DNA from: Methylobacterium phyllostachyos
GTDB lineage: Bacteria > Pseudomonadota > Alphaproteobacteria > Rhizobiales > Beijerinckiaceae
DNA length: 64,000 nucleotides
Direction of reading: 5' to 3'
NCBI RefSeq assembly: GCF_900103445.1
Contig: NZ_FNHS01000009.1
Coordinates: 198,082-262,081, forward strand
Position 1 is the stretch's first letter. Each line of letters begins with the position of its first letter. The notes beneath the pieces were generated by a model, which saw only the letters and a list, made by a program, of their open reading frames with translations, searched no databases and had not been told where the DNA came from. The position numbers and the translations under genes are program-made. Of this stretch, positions 17,814-24,936 are shown one piece after another.

Positions 17814-18800
17814 TCAGGCGCGGGCCGCCGCGAGTTCCGCGCCGAACCGCGCCTGCGCGTAGCGCTCCACCGAGAAGGTGTCGTCCGGCACCTGCACCAT
17901 GAAGCGCTCGGCCACCTCGGTGAGCACGATGTCGGGCTTCACCCGCTCGATATACGACCAGTCCAGCGCGGTGCTCCAGACGAAGTGCAACTCCCGGAAG
18001 GTCTCGGCCAGCAGGATCGTCAGCATGTACGGCATGACGTGCGAGAACGAATCGCCGAACAGCACGAGGCGGCGCGGATCGGTGGCCTGGGCGTTGCCGT
18101 AGACCACGTGCGCGCCGACATGCAGCGTGTGCAGGAGACCGGCCTTCTCCCGCGCCTCCACGATCGGGCTGGCATAGGTCCGAACGGCGTCCTGCTGGAT
18201 CAGCACGGTCCGTGACCGCGCCCGCCGCGGCGGGTCGAAGGCGCTGCCCAGGTCGCCGTCGTGGTCGGTCTCGAAGAAGGGGCGGTCCCGCAGCGCCGCC
18301 CGGGGTTCGGTCTGAAGCGCCCGGCAGATCTCTGCATAGGCGAGATAGCAGCCGTCGAAGGACCAGTGCGTATCGGTCCGGCAGTAGAGATCGGCCGCGT
18401 CACGCTGGGCGCGCAGGGGCGTCACGAGGTCGATGCAGGTCTCCCGCCAGCGCTTCCGCCGACGCCAAGCGGCGTAGAGGCCGTAGGGCGTGCGCAGGCC
18501 CCGCGTCGGGGGCTCGCCATTGCGCAGCCGGTAGGCCGGCGAGGCGTCCGGCCGGATGGTGATTCCGTCGAGGCGGTGGTCGTAGACCATCAGCTTCTCC
18601 GGCGCGACGACGTGGCGGTACAGGATACCCATGGCGCGCAGGCGCCGCTCCCGGGCCGCGACGAGGCTGCGCCATTGCCAGACGAGTTCGGTCGTCTCCT
18701 CGGGCCGCTCGTACTGGCCGAGGACGTCGTTCGTCCCCGTCTTCAGGAACAGCCATCCATCCTGTCCGACATGGATATGGTCGGTGTTGCTTGGCGCCAC
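17814..18800 (-). CDS. AlgJ/AlgX-like SGNH-type acetyltransferase/hydrolase domain protein
   Basis: A 328-residue protein resembling the AlgJ/AlgX domain of alginate O-acetylation. It opens with VGQDGWLFL, carries DTHWSFDG (Asp143-His145) and the nucleophile Ser251 in FGDSFSH; these are the elements of the SGNH-like catalytic triad in that family. AlgX-type proteins transfer acetyl groups to exopolysaccharide in the periplasm, but no signal peptide is visible in this frame and no alginate-type genes flank it, so a polysaccharide role is tentative. The start is GTG at 18800; an alternative start upstream cannot be excluded. Confidence 0.7.
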   Translation of the reverse strand: MAPSNTDHIHVGQDGWLFLKTGTNDVLGQYERPEETTELVWQWRSLVAARERRLRAMGILYRHVVAPEKLMVYDHRLDGITIRPDASPAYRLRNGEPPTRGLRTPYGLYAAWRRRKRWRETCIDLVTPLRAQRDAADLYCRTDTHWSFDGCYLAYAEICRALQTEPRAALRDRPFFETDHDGDLGSAFDPPRRARSRTVLIQQDAVRTYASPIVEAREKAGLLHTLHVGAHVVYGNAQATDPRRLVLFGDSFSHVMPYMLTILLAETFRELHFVWSTALDWSYIERVKPDIVLTEVAERFMVQVPDDTFSVERYAQARFGAELAAARA

Positions 18801-19014
18801 GATACCCCCGTGCGGCTGTTCGACCAGTCACGGCCGGGGCACCGGTTTTACAGCATCGATCCCGACCTCAAACGATGCGACGGAAAAATTCGGCCGCAAG
18901 GAGCAGGATGCCCGGTCGGCGGTGCAGGGCCAGGATGGGCACAACGTCGTCTTTCACCCGCCGGAGCTCGTCTTGCCCCTCTCCATCGTGCCCGCCACAC
19001 TGCAGAGTACCGCC

Positions 19015-20097
19015 ATGAGCTCCGTTTCAAGGGCCGACTCGCCGCCTGACCCCGACGCTGCCCGCTGGGCCGCCCTGATGGCCCGCGACGCCGGGGCTGA
19101 CGGCACTTTCGTGTACGCAGTCCGCACCACGGGGGTGTATTGCCGGCCGAGTTGCCCGTCGCGGAAAGCCCGGCCCGAGAACGTCTCCTTCCACCGGACC
19201 TGCGCCGACGCCGAGGCCGCGGGCTTCCGGCCGTGCCGCCGTTGCCGGCCGGATGAGCCCGACCTCGCCGCCCGCCGGGCCGAGGCCGTGGTCCGTGCCT
19301 GCCGCCGGATCGAATCATCCGAGACTGCACCGACGCTGGCCGCGCTCGCCCGCGACGCGGGCCTCAGCGCCTACCACTTCCACCGGGTGTTCAAGGCCGC
19401 CATCGGTGTGACGCCGAAGGGCTACGCCGCCGCCCACCGCGCCGCCGGCCTGGCCGCCCAACTGCCCGGCGCCGCCTCCGTCACGGAGACGCTCTACGCG
19501 GCCGGCTACGGCGCGGCGAGCCGCTTCTACGTGCAGGGCGCGCCGCGCCTCGGTATGGCGCCCGCGGCCTATCGGAAGGGCGCCGCGGGCCTGCGCATCC
19601 GGTTCGGCATCGGCGCCTGCAGCCTGGGCGCAATCCTGGTCGCGGCGACCGACCGGGGCGTCTGCACGATCCTGCTCGGGGATACGCCGGAGCCGCTCCT
19701 GCAGGATCTCCAGGACCGGTTCCCGGGCGCGGAGATCGTGGGCGGCGATCCAGCCTTCGAGGGCTGGATGGCGCGAGTCATCGGTTTCGTGGAGATGCCG
19801 GGTCGCGGTCTCGATCTGCCGCTCGACATCCGCGGCACGGCCTTCCAGCAACGGGTCTGGGAGGCGCTGCGGAAGATCCCCGTGGGCTCGACCGCGACCT
19901 ACGCGGAGATCGCCCGCGCCATCGGGCTGCCGGCCGCCACTCGGGCAGTCGCGCAGGCCTGTGGGGCAAATCCGGTCGCGGTCGCGATCCCCTGCCACCG
20001 GGTGGTGCGCTCGGACGGGGCTCTGTCCGGTTACCGATGGGGCGTCGCCCGCAAGCGCGACCTGCTCCTACGCGAGGCGGGCACGCAAAATTCCTAG
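19015..20097 (+). CDS. ada: Ada: methylated-DNA repair protein and transcription activator
   Basis: A 360-residue protein with the full Ada architecture. The N-terminal domain (about residues 10-85) has the zinc/methyl-acceptor cysteines CRPSC (43-47) and PCRRC; an AraC-type helix-turn-helix domain follows (about 90-185); the C-terminal O6-alkylguanine methyltransferase domain ends with the active-site motif PCHRVV. It repairs O6-methylguanine and methylphosphotriesters and activates the adaptive response. A longer open frame upstream has Arg-rich nonsense composition, so the ATG at 19015 was chosen. It is convergent, with a 4-bp overlap, with the DUF5666 gene. Confidence 0.94.
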   Translation: MSSVSRADSPPDPDAARWAALMARDAGADGTFVYAVRTTGVYCRPSCPSRKARPENVSFHRTCADAEAAGFRPCRRCRPDEPDLAARRAEAVVRACRRIESSETAPTLAALARDAGLSAYHFHRVFKAAIGVTPKGYAAAHRAAGLAAQLPGAASVTETLYAAGYGAASRFYVQGAPRLGMAPAAYRKGAAGLRIRFGIGACSLGAILVAATDRGVCTILLGDTPEPLLQDLQDRFPGAEIVGGDPAFEGWMARVIGFVEMPGRGLDLPLDIRGTAFQQRVWEALRKIPVGSTATYAEIARAIGLPAATRAVAQACGANPVAVAIPCHRVVRSDGALSGYRWGVARKRDLLLREAGTQNS

Positions 20098-21398
20098 CGG
20101 CGGCCACCCGGAGGCCCGCCGAAGCCGCCCGGAGGCCCGCCGGGCCCCCCGAAGCCACCCGGACCACCCCCCGGCCCGCCAGGTCCGCCAGCAGGGCCAC
20201 CGAAGCCCCCCGGTACGCCGGGCGGTGCGCCGCCGAAGCCACCCCGCGGCCCCCCGAAGCCGCCGGGACCCTCGGCGCCAGGGATCGGACCAGCGCCGGG
20301 GCGCGTGTCGATGACGGAGCCCCGCTGTTCGCCCAGTGAACTCGCCCGACCGCCCGGCTCCGCACCGAAGCGTCCCGGAAGCTCGTCGGGCAGGTTGCGC
20401 AGGTCCAGGCGGTCGCGGTCCCGCTCGAATCGCGGAGCCTCGGGCTGCCGGGGTTCGGGGGCGATACGGTCTTCGATTCGCAAGCGGTCCACCGTCAGGT
20501 TGCCGTCGCGGGCGATGTCAGCGGTCACCACGGCGCGCACGCTGCCCTGACGCGGCACCTTCGCACCCGGACGCCCCGAGACCCTGTAGCCGGAGCCGAG
20601 GTCCAGGCCGTTCCCCGCCCGGCCGATATAAGCCTCGATGGAAAGCTGCTTCAGCCCAGGGGGGAACGGCAGGCCGAGCTGCGCGGCATTGGTTACGCTG
20701 ATTGCACCATGCGTTGCCGTTCCCGTCACGAGGGCGCGCCGGCCCGGGGGCAGGGTGGCGGCGCCCGTCAAGCGCAGGGACCCGATCCTGAGGGCTCCGT
20801 CCGCGCCGCGCCGCACCGGACCTGCGACCCGATCCGGCCCGGCCTCGCGCGGCTCGACGAGGCTCGCCACGATGACCCCGTCCGGCCGCCGCAATCCGCT
20901 GACCGCGACCCGCGCCCCGGGCTTCCAGTCGCCGGAGAGGCCCGCGGTGGAGACCCGCTGGCCCAGCACGATCAGCCGTCCCGGTGCGGCTGCCTCCACC
21001 GGACCCACCACCTCGCTGGCCACGTCGATGCGGCGCGTGGCGAGGCTGCCGCTTTCGGGCCTCGCGACCACGTGGACCACGTGCCCGATCCTGAGGTCGG
21101 CCGCCTTCGCGGGCGCGCCGTCGATGCGCACCTCGACCTCCGGCGGGTAGGCGATGCGCAGGTCGTTGACGATGATCGAGCCGAAGCGGCGGATGGTGCC
21201 GATCACGCCCGTGCCGCCGATGCCACGGTCGCCTTCGCCGAGGGAGCCATTCGAGGAGCCATCCCGCGGCCCGTCGGTGCGCATCATGCCGGTGCCACCG
21301 ATCCCCTGGTCGCGCGGTGTCTCCTGCGGCCGGGCGGGGGACGGCAGCAGCGTCGCGGCGCCCGCGAGAAGGCGCAGGACGAAGCGGCGGTTGGGCAT
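20094..21398 (-). CDS. DUF5666-domain exported protein with Gly-Pro-rich tail
   Basis: A 434-residue protein with a signal peptide (residues 1-24: an Arg-rich start, then a hydrophobic stretch up to PARPQ). The middle carries repeated small beta domains of DUF5666 type (IRRFGSIIVNDLRI, VEVRIDG, GHVVHVVA and similar copies around residues 100-330). The last about 70 residues are low-complexity FGGP/GGPGG repeats encoded by a GC-extreme stretch (20100-20270). The function is not known. The gene follows the DUF6502 gene by 20 bp on the same strand and this pairing suggests one operon. The ATG at 21398 was chosen because the frame upstream of it reads as a shadow. Confidence 0.8.
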   Translation of the reverse strand: MPNRRFVLRLLAGAATLLPSPARPQETPRDQGIGGTGMMRTDGPRDGSSNGSLGEGDRGIGGTGVIGTIRRFGSIIVNDLRIAYPPEVEVRIDGAPAKAADLRIGHVVHVVARPESGSLATRRIDVASEVVGPVEAAAPGRLIVLGQRVSTAGLSGDWKPGARVAVSGLRRPDGVIVASLVEPREAGPDRVAGPVRRGADGALRIGSLRLTGAATLPPGRRALVTGTATHGAISVTNAAQLGLPFPPGLKQLSIEAYIGRAGNGLDLGSGYRVSGRPGAKVPRQGSVRAVVTADIARDGNLTVDRLRIEDRIAPEPRQPEAPRFERDRDRLDLRNLPDELPGRFGAEPGGRASSLGEQRGSVIDTRPGAGPIPGAEGPGGFGGPRGGFGGAPPGVPGGFGGPAGGPGGPGGGPGGFGGPGGPPGGFGGPPGGRR

Positions 21399-21418
21399 GG
21401 CTCGCACCGGCCGGACCC

Positions 21419-22264
21419 TCAGCGCTCGTCCGCGGGACGCGCGGGCGGCACGGCCTCCGCGTAGACGTAGAGTCCGAAGTTCCAACGGTGATCGCCGCCC
21501 GGATCCTCCTGGCAGGCGGCATGCGCCTCCCGGTTGGCCTGCTGCAATGCCTCCATGGCGATCTCGCGGGCCCGCGCCTCGAGCTTGGCCGCGAGCTCCT
21601 TCGAGAGCCCGTCGTAGTGGACGGCCCGCTCCAGAAACCGCGGCTTGTCGCCCACGATGTTGGCCACGGCCGCCGCAATGTGGTCGTGCAGGTTGCGCCC
21701 GAAATAGTAGAGCTGCGGTCCCTCCGCGCCGTCGCCGCGCGGGACGTAGGCGGCCTCGGCCAGCACGATTCGGTCCTGCGTATCCATGAAGGCGAGGCCG
21801 CGGTCGAGCCACTCGTCGAGGACCGCCCGGGGGCGCAGGTCGCGCGTCACGCCCGAGACGAGGGTCTCGAAGGAGGGCGCGTTGCCCTCGGCGGTCCGCG
21901 GCAGCGGCAGGGGATGCCCCTGCGGATCGGTGAAGGCCGGATCGGCGATCCAGCGGGCGATGATCCGACTCGTGCGCGAGACCACGGCAGGCACGACGCT
22001 CACGGGGGCGCCGGCTCCGCGCAGCCGCCGAACCTCCTTGCGATGAATGCCGGTGAGCAGGGAGACGCGGCTGTCGGTCTGCTCCTTGCCCGCCAAGGCA
22101 AAATCGTATTCGGCCACGTTCACGTAAAGTTCGCGCAGCAGGTCGGTCAGCGCCGGAAAGGTGATGCCGCGCGCCACCAGCAGGCGTACCAGCGGGCGCA
22201 GGAGCCGCGCCAGCGGCGCGTGCAGGCTTGCACCCTCGCGCGGTGTTTCGGCAATCTCGGACAT
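21419..22264 (-). CDS. DUF6502 family protein, probable DNA-binding regulator
   Basis: A 281-residue soluble protein of the DUF6502 type. The N-terminal third contains LLRELYVNVAEYDFAL and then TDSRVSLLTGIHRKEVRRLR (about residues 66-85), which reads as a winged helix-turn-helix recognition segment. The rest is an alpha-helical domain with a conserved RNLHDHIAAAVANI stretch. No enzymatic motif is seen. A regulatory role is an inference from the HTH-like region and from the repeated GTGGGA sites just upstream of its start. It is the first gene of an operon with the DUF5666 gene. Confidence 0.75.
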   Translation of the reverse strand: MSEIAETPREGASLHAPLARLLRPLVRLLVARGITFPALTDLLRELYVNVAEYDFALAGKEQTDSRVSLLTGIHRKEVRRLRGAGAPVSVVPAVVSRTSRIIARWIADPAFTDPQGHPLPLPRTAEGNAPSFETLVSGVTRDLRPRAVLDEWLDRGLAFMDTQDRIVLAEAAYVPRGDGAEGPQLYYFGRNLHDHIAAAVANIVGDKPRFLERAVHYDGLSKELAAKLEARAREIAMEALQQANREAHAACQEDPGGDHRWNFGLYVYAEAVPPARPADER

Positions 22265-22288
22265 AACTCGGACGTTAGACGAAGTGGC

Positions 22289-22394
22289 GTGGGAGACAAT
22301 CCCACAACGTGCGCAGACGCACGCCGATCTTCTCATTTTGCGTTGACGTGGGAATTTTACACACGTAATTTCGCTGTGTGGTCAAATTTCCCAC
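22289..22394. promoter_or_regulatory. cluster of four GTGGGA half-sites in a divergent promoter
   Basis: GTGGGA occurs at 22289-22294 and 22349-22354, and its reverse complement TCCCAC at 22300-22305 and 22389-22394. The first pair makes a tight palindrome with a 5-base spacer; the second pair extends to a longer imperfect inverted repeat with an AT-rich centre (GTGGGAAxTTT on each arm). This lies between the DUF6502 gene and the small membrane-protein genes, 25 bp upstream of the DUF6502 ATG. It is a good candidate operator, possibly for DUF6502 itself. Confidence 0.55.
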
Positions 22395-22508
22395 GGAAAA
22401 AGCGGAGTTCAACGGATGACGGTCGAGACACGCCTTCTCACTCGGGACGCGTTGCCGCCCATCCGGATTCAAGAATTCACCACCAAACGGATCTCGAAGG
22501 ACAATCCC

Positions 22509-22745
22509 ATGTCGCGGCTCGGGCGTATCGTCTGCGTCCTCGCCGCCCTCGCGCTGCCCGTCTTCGGCATCGCTGTCGCGGACACGGTCCACCGCGCCGG
22601 CGAAACGAAGGCGTCGCAGGCCGCCGCTCCCGTCAACCCCTCAGACGGGGCGGCGGCACCCCAGCGGGCCATCACGCCCTTACGCGCCCTCAGAGCCGCC
22701 CGGGTCGCCTCCCGCGCGATCGGGCGCGGGGAGGTCCGGTCGTGA
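22509..22745 (+). CDS. small membrane-anchored or secreted hypothetical protein
   Basis: A 78-residue protein with an N-terminal hydrophobic segment (about residues 5-24, LGRIVCVLAALALPVFGIAV) and an Ala/Arg-rich remainder. I do not recognise it. The start at 22509 has the Shine-Dalgarno GAAGGA at 22496-22501; an ATG at 22416 would add 31 residues and is also preceded by GGAG. It is divergent from the DUF6502 gene and its stop overlaps the GTG start of the next tiny gene. Confidence 0.55.
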   Translation: MSRLGRIVCVLAALALPVFGIAVADTVHRAGETKASQAAAPVNPSDGAAAPQRAITPLRALRAARVASRAIGRGEVRS

Positions 22746-22876
22746 TCGCCCTATCCCCGGCCGACCGGAACGACGCACGGCCGCCTTCGACCTGCGGCGG
22801 CGCCTCCATCCTCGATCTTGCGCTGTGCTTGATCCTGTCGGTGACCGTCGTCGGCCTGCTGCTTCTGGCCCTCTGA
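22742..22876 (+). CDS. 44-residue single-span membrane peptide, translationally coupled
   Basis: A very short gene starting GTG at 22742, overlapping the preceding stop codon as GTGA. The 44 residues consist of a polar N-terminal half (IALSPADRNDARPPSTCGGA) and a strongly hydrophobic C-terminal half that could span the membrane once. The overlap and the hydrophobic composition support it being real. The function is unknown; it may act with the upstream small protein. Confidence 0.5.
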   Translation: MIALSPADRNDARPPSTCGGASILDLALCLILSVTVVGLLLLAL

Positions 22877-22900
22877 TCCTGCGGCCCAGCCGCATCACAG

Positions 22901-23650
22901 ATGAGACACCGTATGACGCTCTCGTTTCGCGCCACGTTCCTCGGCGCCGCGGCAGGCTTCGTCGCATTCGGCGCCCAGGCTGCGGATCTGCCCCGCCGCG
23001 CGCCGCCGCCGCCCCTGCCGCTGCCGCCGGTCTTCACCTGGACGGGCTTCTATGCCGGTCTGAATGCCGGCTACGCGTTCCACACCAACAGCGGTGGCTT
23101 CACGGATCCGACCTACGGTGCCGTGACCGGCGGCAACCGCTCCGGCGGCTTCGCAGGCGGTGGCCAGATCGGCTACAACTACCAGTTCACGCCCGGCTCC
23201 GGCTTCGTGATCGGCTTCGAGACCGACATCCAGGGCACAGCCTTCGCCAAGGCGGATGCAGCCTATCTGGGCGCGACGCCCTATTACAGTGTCCGCCCGA
23301 GCCTCGACTATTTCGGGACAGTCCGCGGCCGCCTTGGCTATGCCTTTGATCGCGTCCTGATCTACGGGACCGGCGGCTTCGCGTATGGCGGCGGTTCGCG
23401 CGCCTCCAACGCCGCCTCCTATCCCTACACGCTGCCCGGGACCGACCGGACCGGCTACGCCGCAGGCGGTGGCGTGGAATACGCCTTCACCGAGAAGCTG
23501 TCGGCAAAAGTGGAAGCCCTGTACGTCCAACTCGGTCGCGGTTTCGCCGGGACCACCTACTACAACGCCGGTGTCCCGGCGTATTATGGTGCCGGCAAAC
23601 AGGATTCAGGGTTCGCTCTGGTCCGCGCCGGGGTGAACTATCGGTTCTAA
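22901..23650 (+). CDS. outer-membrane beta-barrel protein (Omp25/31-like)
   Basis: A 249-residue outer-membrane protein. A signal peptide (about residues 1-27, ending GAQAAD) is followed by a Pro-rich linker, then WTGFYAGLNAGYAF, repeated Gly/aromatic amphipathic strands (GGGQIGYNYQF, RGRLGYAFD, GTGGFAYGGG) and a C-terminal strand ending in the terminal Phe required for barrel insertion. This is the pattern of the Brucella/Rhizobiales Omp25/31 family, which gives the cell surface structure and is not a classical porin. ATG at 22913 is an alternative start. Confidence 0.93.
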   Translation: MRHRMTLSFRATFLGAAAGFVAFGAQAADLPRRAPPPPLPLPPVFTWTGFYAGLNAGYAFHTNSGGFTDPTYGAVTGGNRSGGFAGGGQIGYNYQFTPGSGFVIGFETDIQGTAFAKADAAYLGATPYYSVRPSLDYFGTVRGRLGYAFDRVLIYGTGGFAYGGGSRASNAASYPYTLPGTDRTGYAAGGGVEYAFTEKLSAKVEALYVQLGRGFAGTTYYNAGVPAYYGAGKQDSGFALVRAGVNYRF

Positions 23651-23833
23651 GTCAGTATTGAATGCGGCGGATCTTGACGGGGCGGCCGGGTTCCGTCGCT
23701 ATGCGCGATGTTCGGCTTTGCGACGTCATCGGCCGGTCGCGCCTGTCGGGGCTGGTCCGGGGGTCGTTGGTGCCGGATGCCGCGCGGGTGTCACCACGCG
23801 GTGTCGGGGGCATTTCCGACAGGATTGGCCGTG

Positions 23834-24205
23834 ATGACTCTCAGTCTCCACGCCTCAGCGGCGTCGTTCCTCGTCCTGAACCTCACGACCTTCGCCTCGG
23901 CGCAGGCGCTGGAGGTGATCCCGCCCGGTCCTGCCGGGCGGGGCGCCGTGCTGATCTACGGCAATTTCTGCGGCCCGGGTAACCGTGGCCCCGGCTACAG
24001 GCCCATCGACGCCCTGGACCGCGCCTGCGCGCGCCACGACGCCTGCTCGGCCGACCCGTTGTCGGGCATAGTCACGACCTGCGCCTGCAACCGGCGGCTT
24101 GAAGTTGAGGCGAGCGCGGTCGCCCGCAACCCACACGCGCCGGCTCACACCCGCGAGACGGCCCGGTTCATCGCCGATTTCATCACGAGGCTGCCCTGTC
24201 AGTAG
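23834..24205 (+). CDS. secreted phospholipase A2-like protein
   Basis: A 123-residue protein with a signal peptide (about residues 1-25). The mature part has IYGNFCGPGN (residues 41-50), matching the calcium-loop pattern YGxxCGxG of secreted phospholipases A2, followed by the catalytic signature DRACARHDAC (62-71) with His68-Asp69, and further cysteines (83, 85, 122) able to form disulfides. PLA2 enzymes cleave the sn-2 ester of phospholipids. The usual second cysteine next to the first catalytic Cys is Ala here, as in some bacterial forms. A frame extending upstream to 23708 lacks sense. It lies between the Omp gene and grpE. Confidence 0.75.
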   Translation: MTLSLHASAASFLVLNLTTFASAQALEVIPPGPAGRGAVLIYGNFCGPGNRGPGYRPIDALDRACARHDACSADPLSGIVTTCACNRRLEVEASAVARNPHAPAHTRETARFIADFITRLPCQ

Positions 24206-24223
24206 GGCACGCCGTGGGAGCGC

Positions 24224-24850
24224 TCAGGCGGCGTCGGCCGGGTTGGCGGCCGCCTTGGGGCCGCCCTTCGCGACACCCACCAGGGCTGGGCGCAGCACCC
24301 GATCGCCGATGACGTAGCCCGACTGGACCACCTGCACCACGGTGCCGGCGGGCACGTCCGGGTTCGGCACCTCGAACATGGCTTGGTGCCGGTTCGGGTC
24401 GAATTTCTGGCCCTGCGGCTCGACGATCTTTACGCCGTGGCGCTCCAGGGTCTTGGCGAGGTCGCGCTCGGTGAGTTCGATCCCGTCGATCAAGCCTTTG
24501 AGCGCGCCGTCGGCCGAGGCCTTTGCGTCGGCCGGGACGCTGTCGAGGGCACGGCGGATGTTGTCGGCCACGTTGAGCACGTCACGGGCGAAATTCGTGA
24601 CCGCGTAGGTGCGGGCATCGGCGACCTCGCGCTCGGTGCGGCGGCGCAGGTTTTCCATCTCGGCGAGCGTGCGCAGCGTCCGGTCCTTCAGCTCGTCGCG
24701 CTCGGCGGTGAGAAGGGCCAGGGTCTCCGCGATGGGATCGACGGACGCCTCGGCGCCCTGGCCCGCGGAGGCGGGATCCTGGGCCGCACCGGCACCGGCC
24801 TCGACCGTGGTCTGGCGCTGGTCATCCTGGGGCATGTCGTTGCTCGTCAT
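24224..24850 (-). CDS. grpE: GrpE nucleotide-exchange factor
   Basis: A 208-residue GrpE, the exchange factor of the DnaK chaperone. An acidic, disordered N-terminus (residues 1-40) leads to a long coiled coil ([27 protein letters not shown]) and the C-terminal beta domain with the family signature [20 protein letters not shown] and [16 protein letters not shown]. It acts in the cytoplasm to release ADP from DnaK. It stands alone here; the heat-shock genes dnaK and hrcA are not in the window. Confidence 0.97.
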   Translation of the reverse strand: MTSNDMPQDDQRQTTVEAGAGAAQDPASAGQGAEASVDPIAETLALLTAERDELKDRTLRTLAEMENLRRRTEREVADARTYAVTNFARDVLNVADNIRRALDSVPADAKASADGALKGLIDGIELTERDLAKTLERHGVKIVEPQGQKFDPNRHQAMFEVPNPDVPAGTVVQVVQSGYVIGDRVLRPALVGVAKGGPKAAANPADAA

Positions 24851-24936
24851 CGTGTTTCAGTCGTCCGGGGAAGGGGTTCAGGCACGCGGAACCGGCGCTG
24901 ATATCTGGCCCGGGGCCAGCGAAATCAACCCGTTGC

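Noticed and set aside
18631..20097. A longer Ada gene beginning at 18631
   Set aside because: The added residues overlap the AlgJ/AlgX-like gene and have no Ada similarity.
20100..20270. A tandem repeat or CRISPR-like array
   Set aside because: The periodic CCGCCGAAGCC-type pattern is the coding sequence of the FGGP-rich tail of the DUF5666 protein, without spacers.
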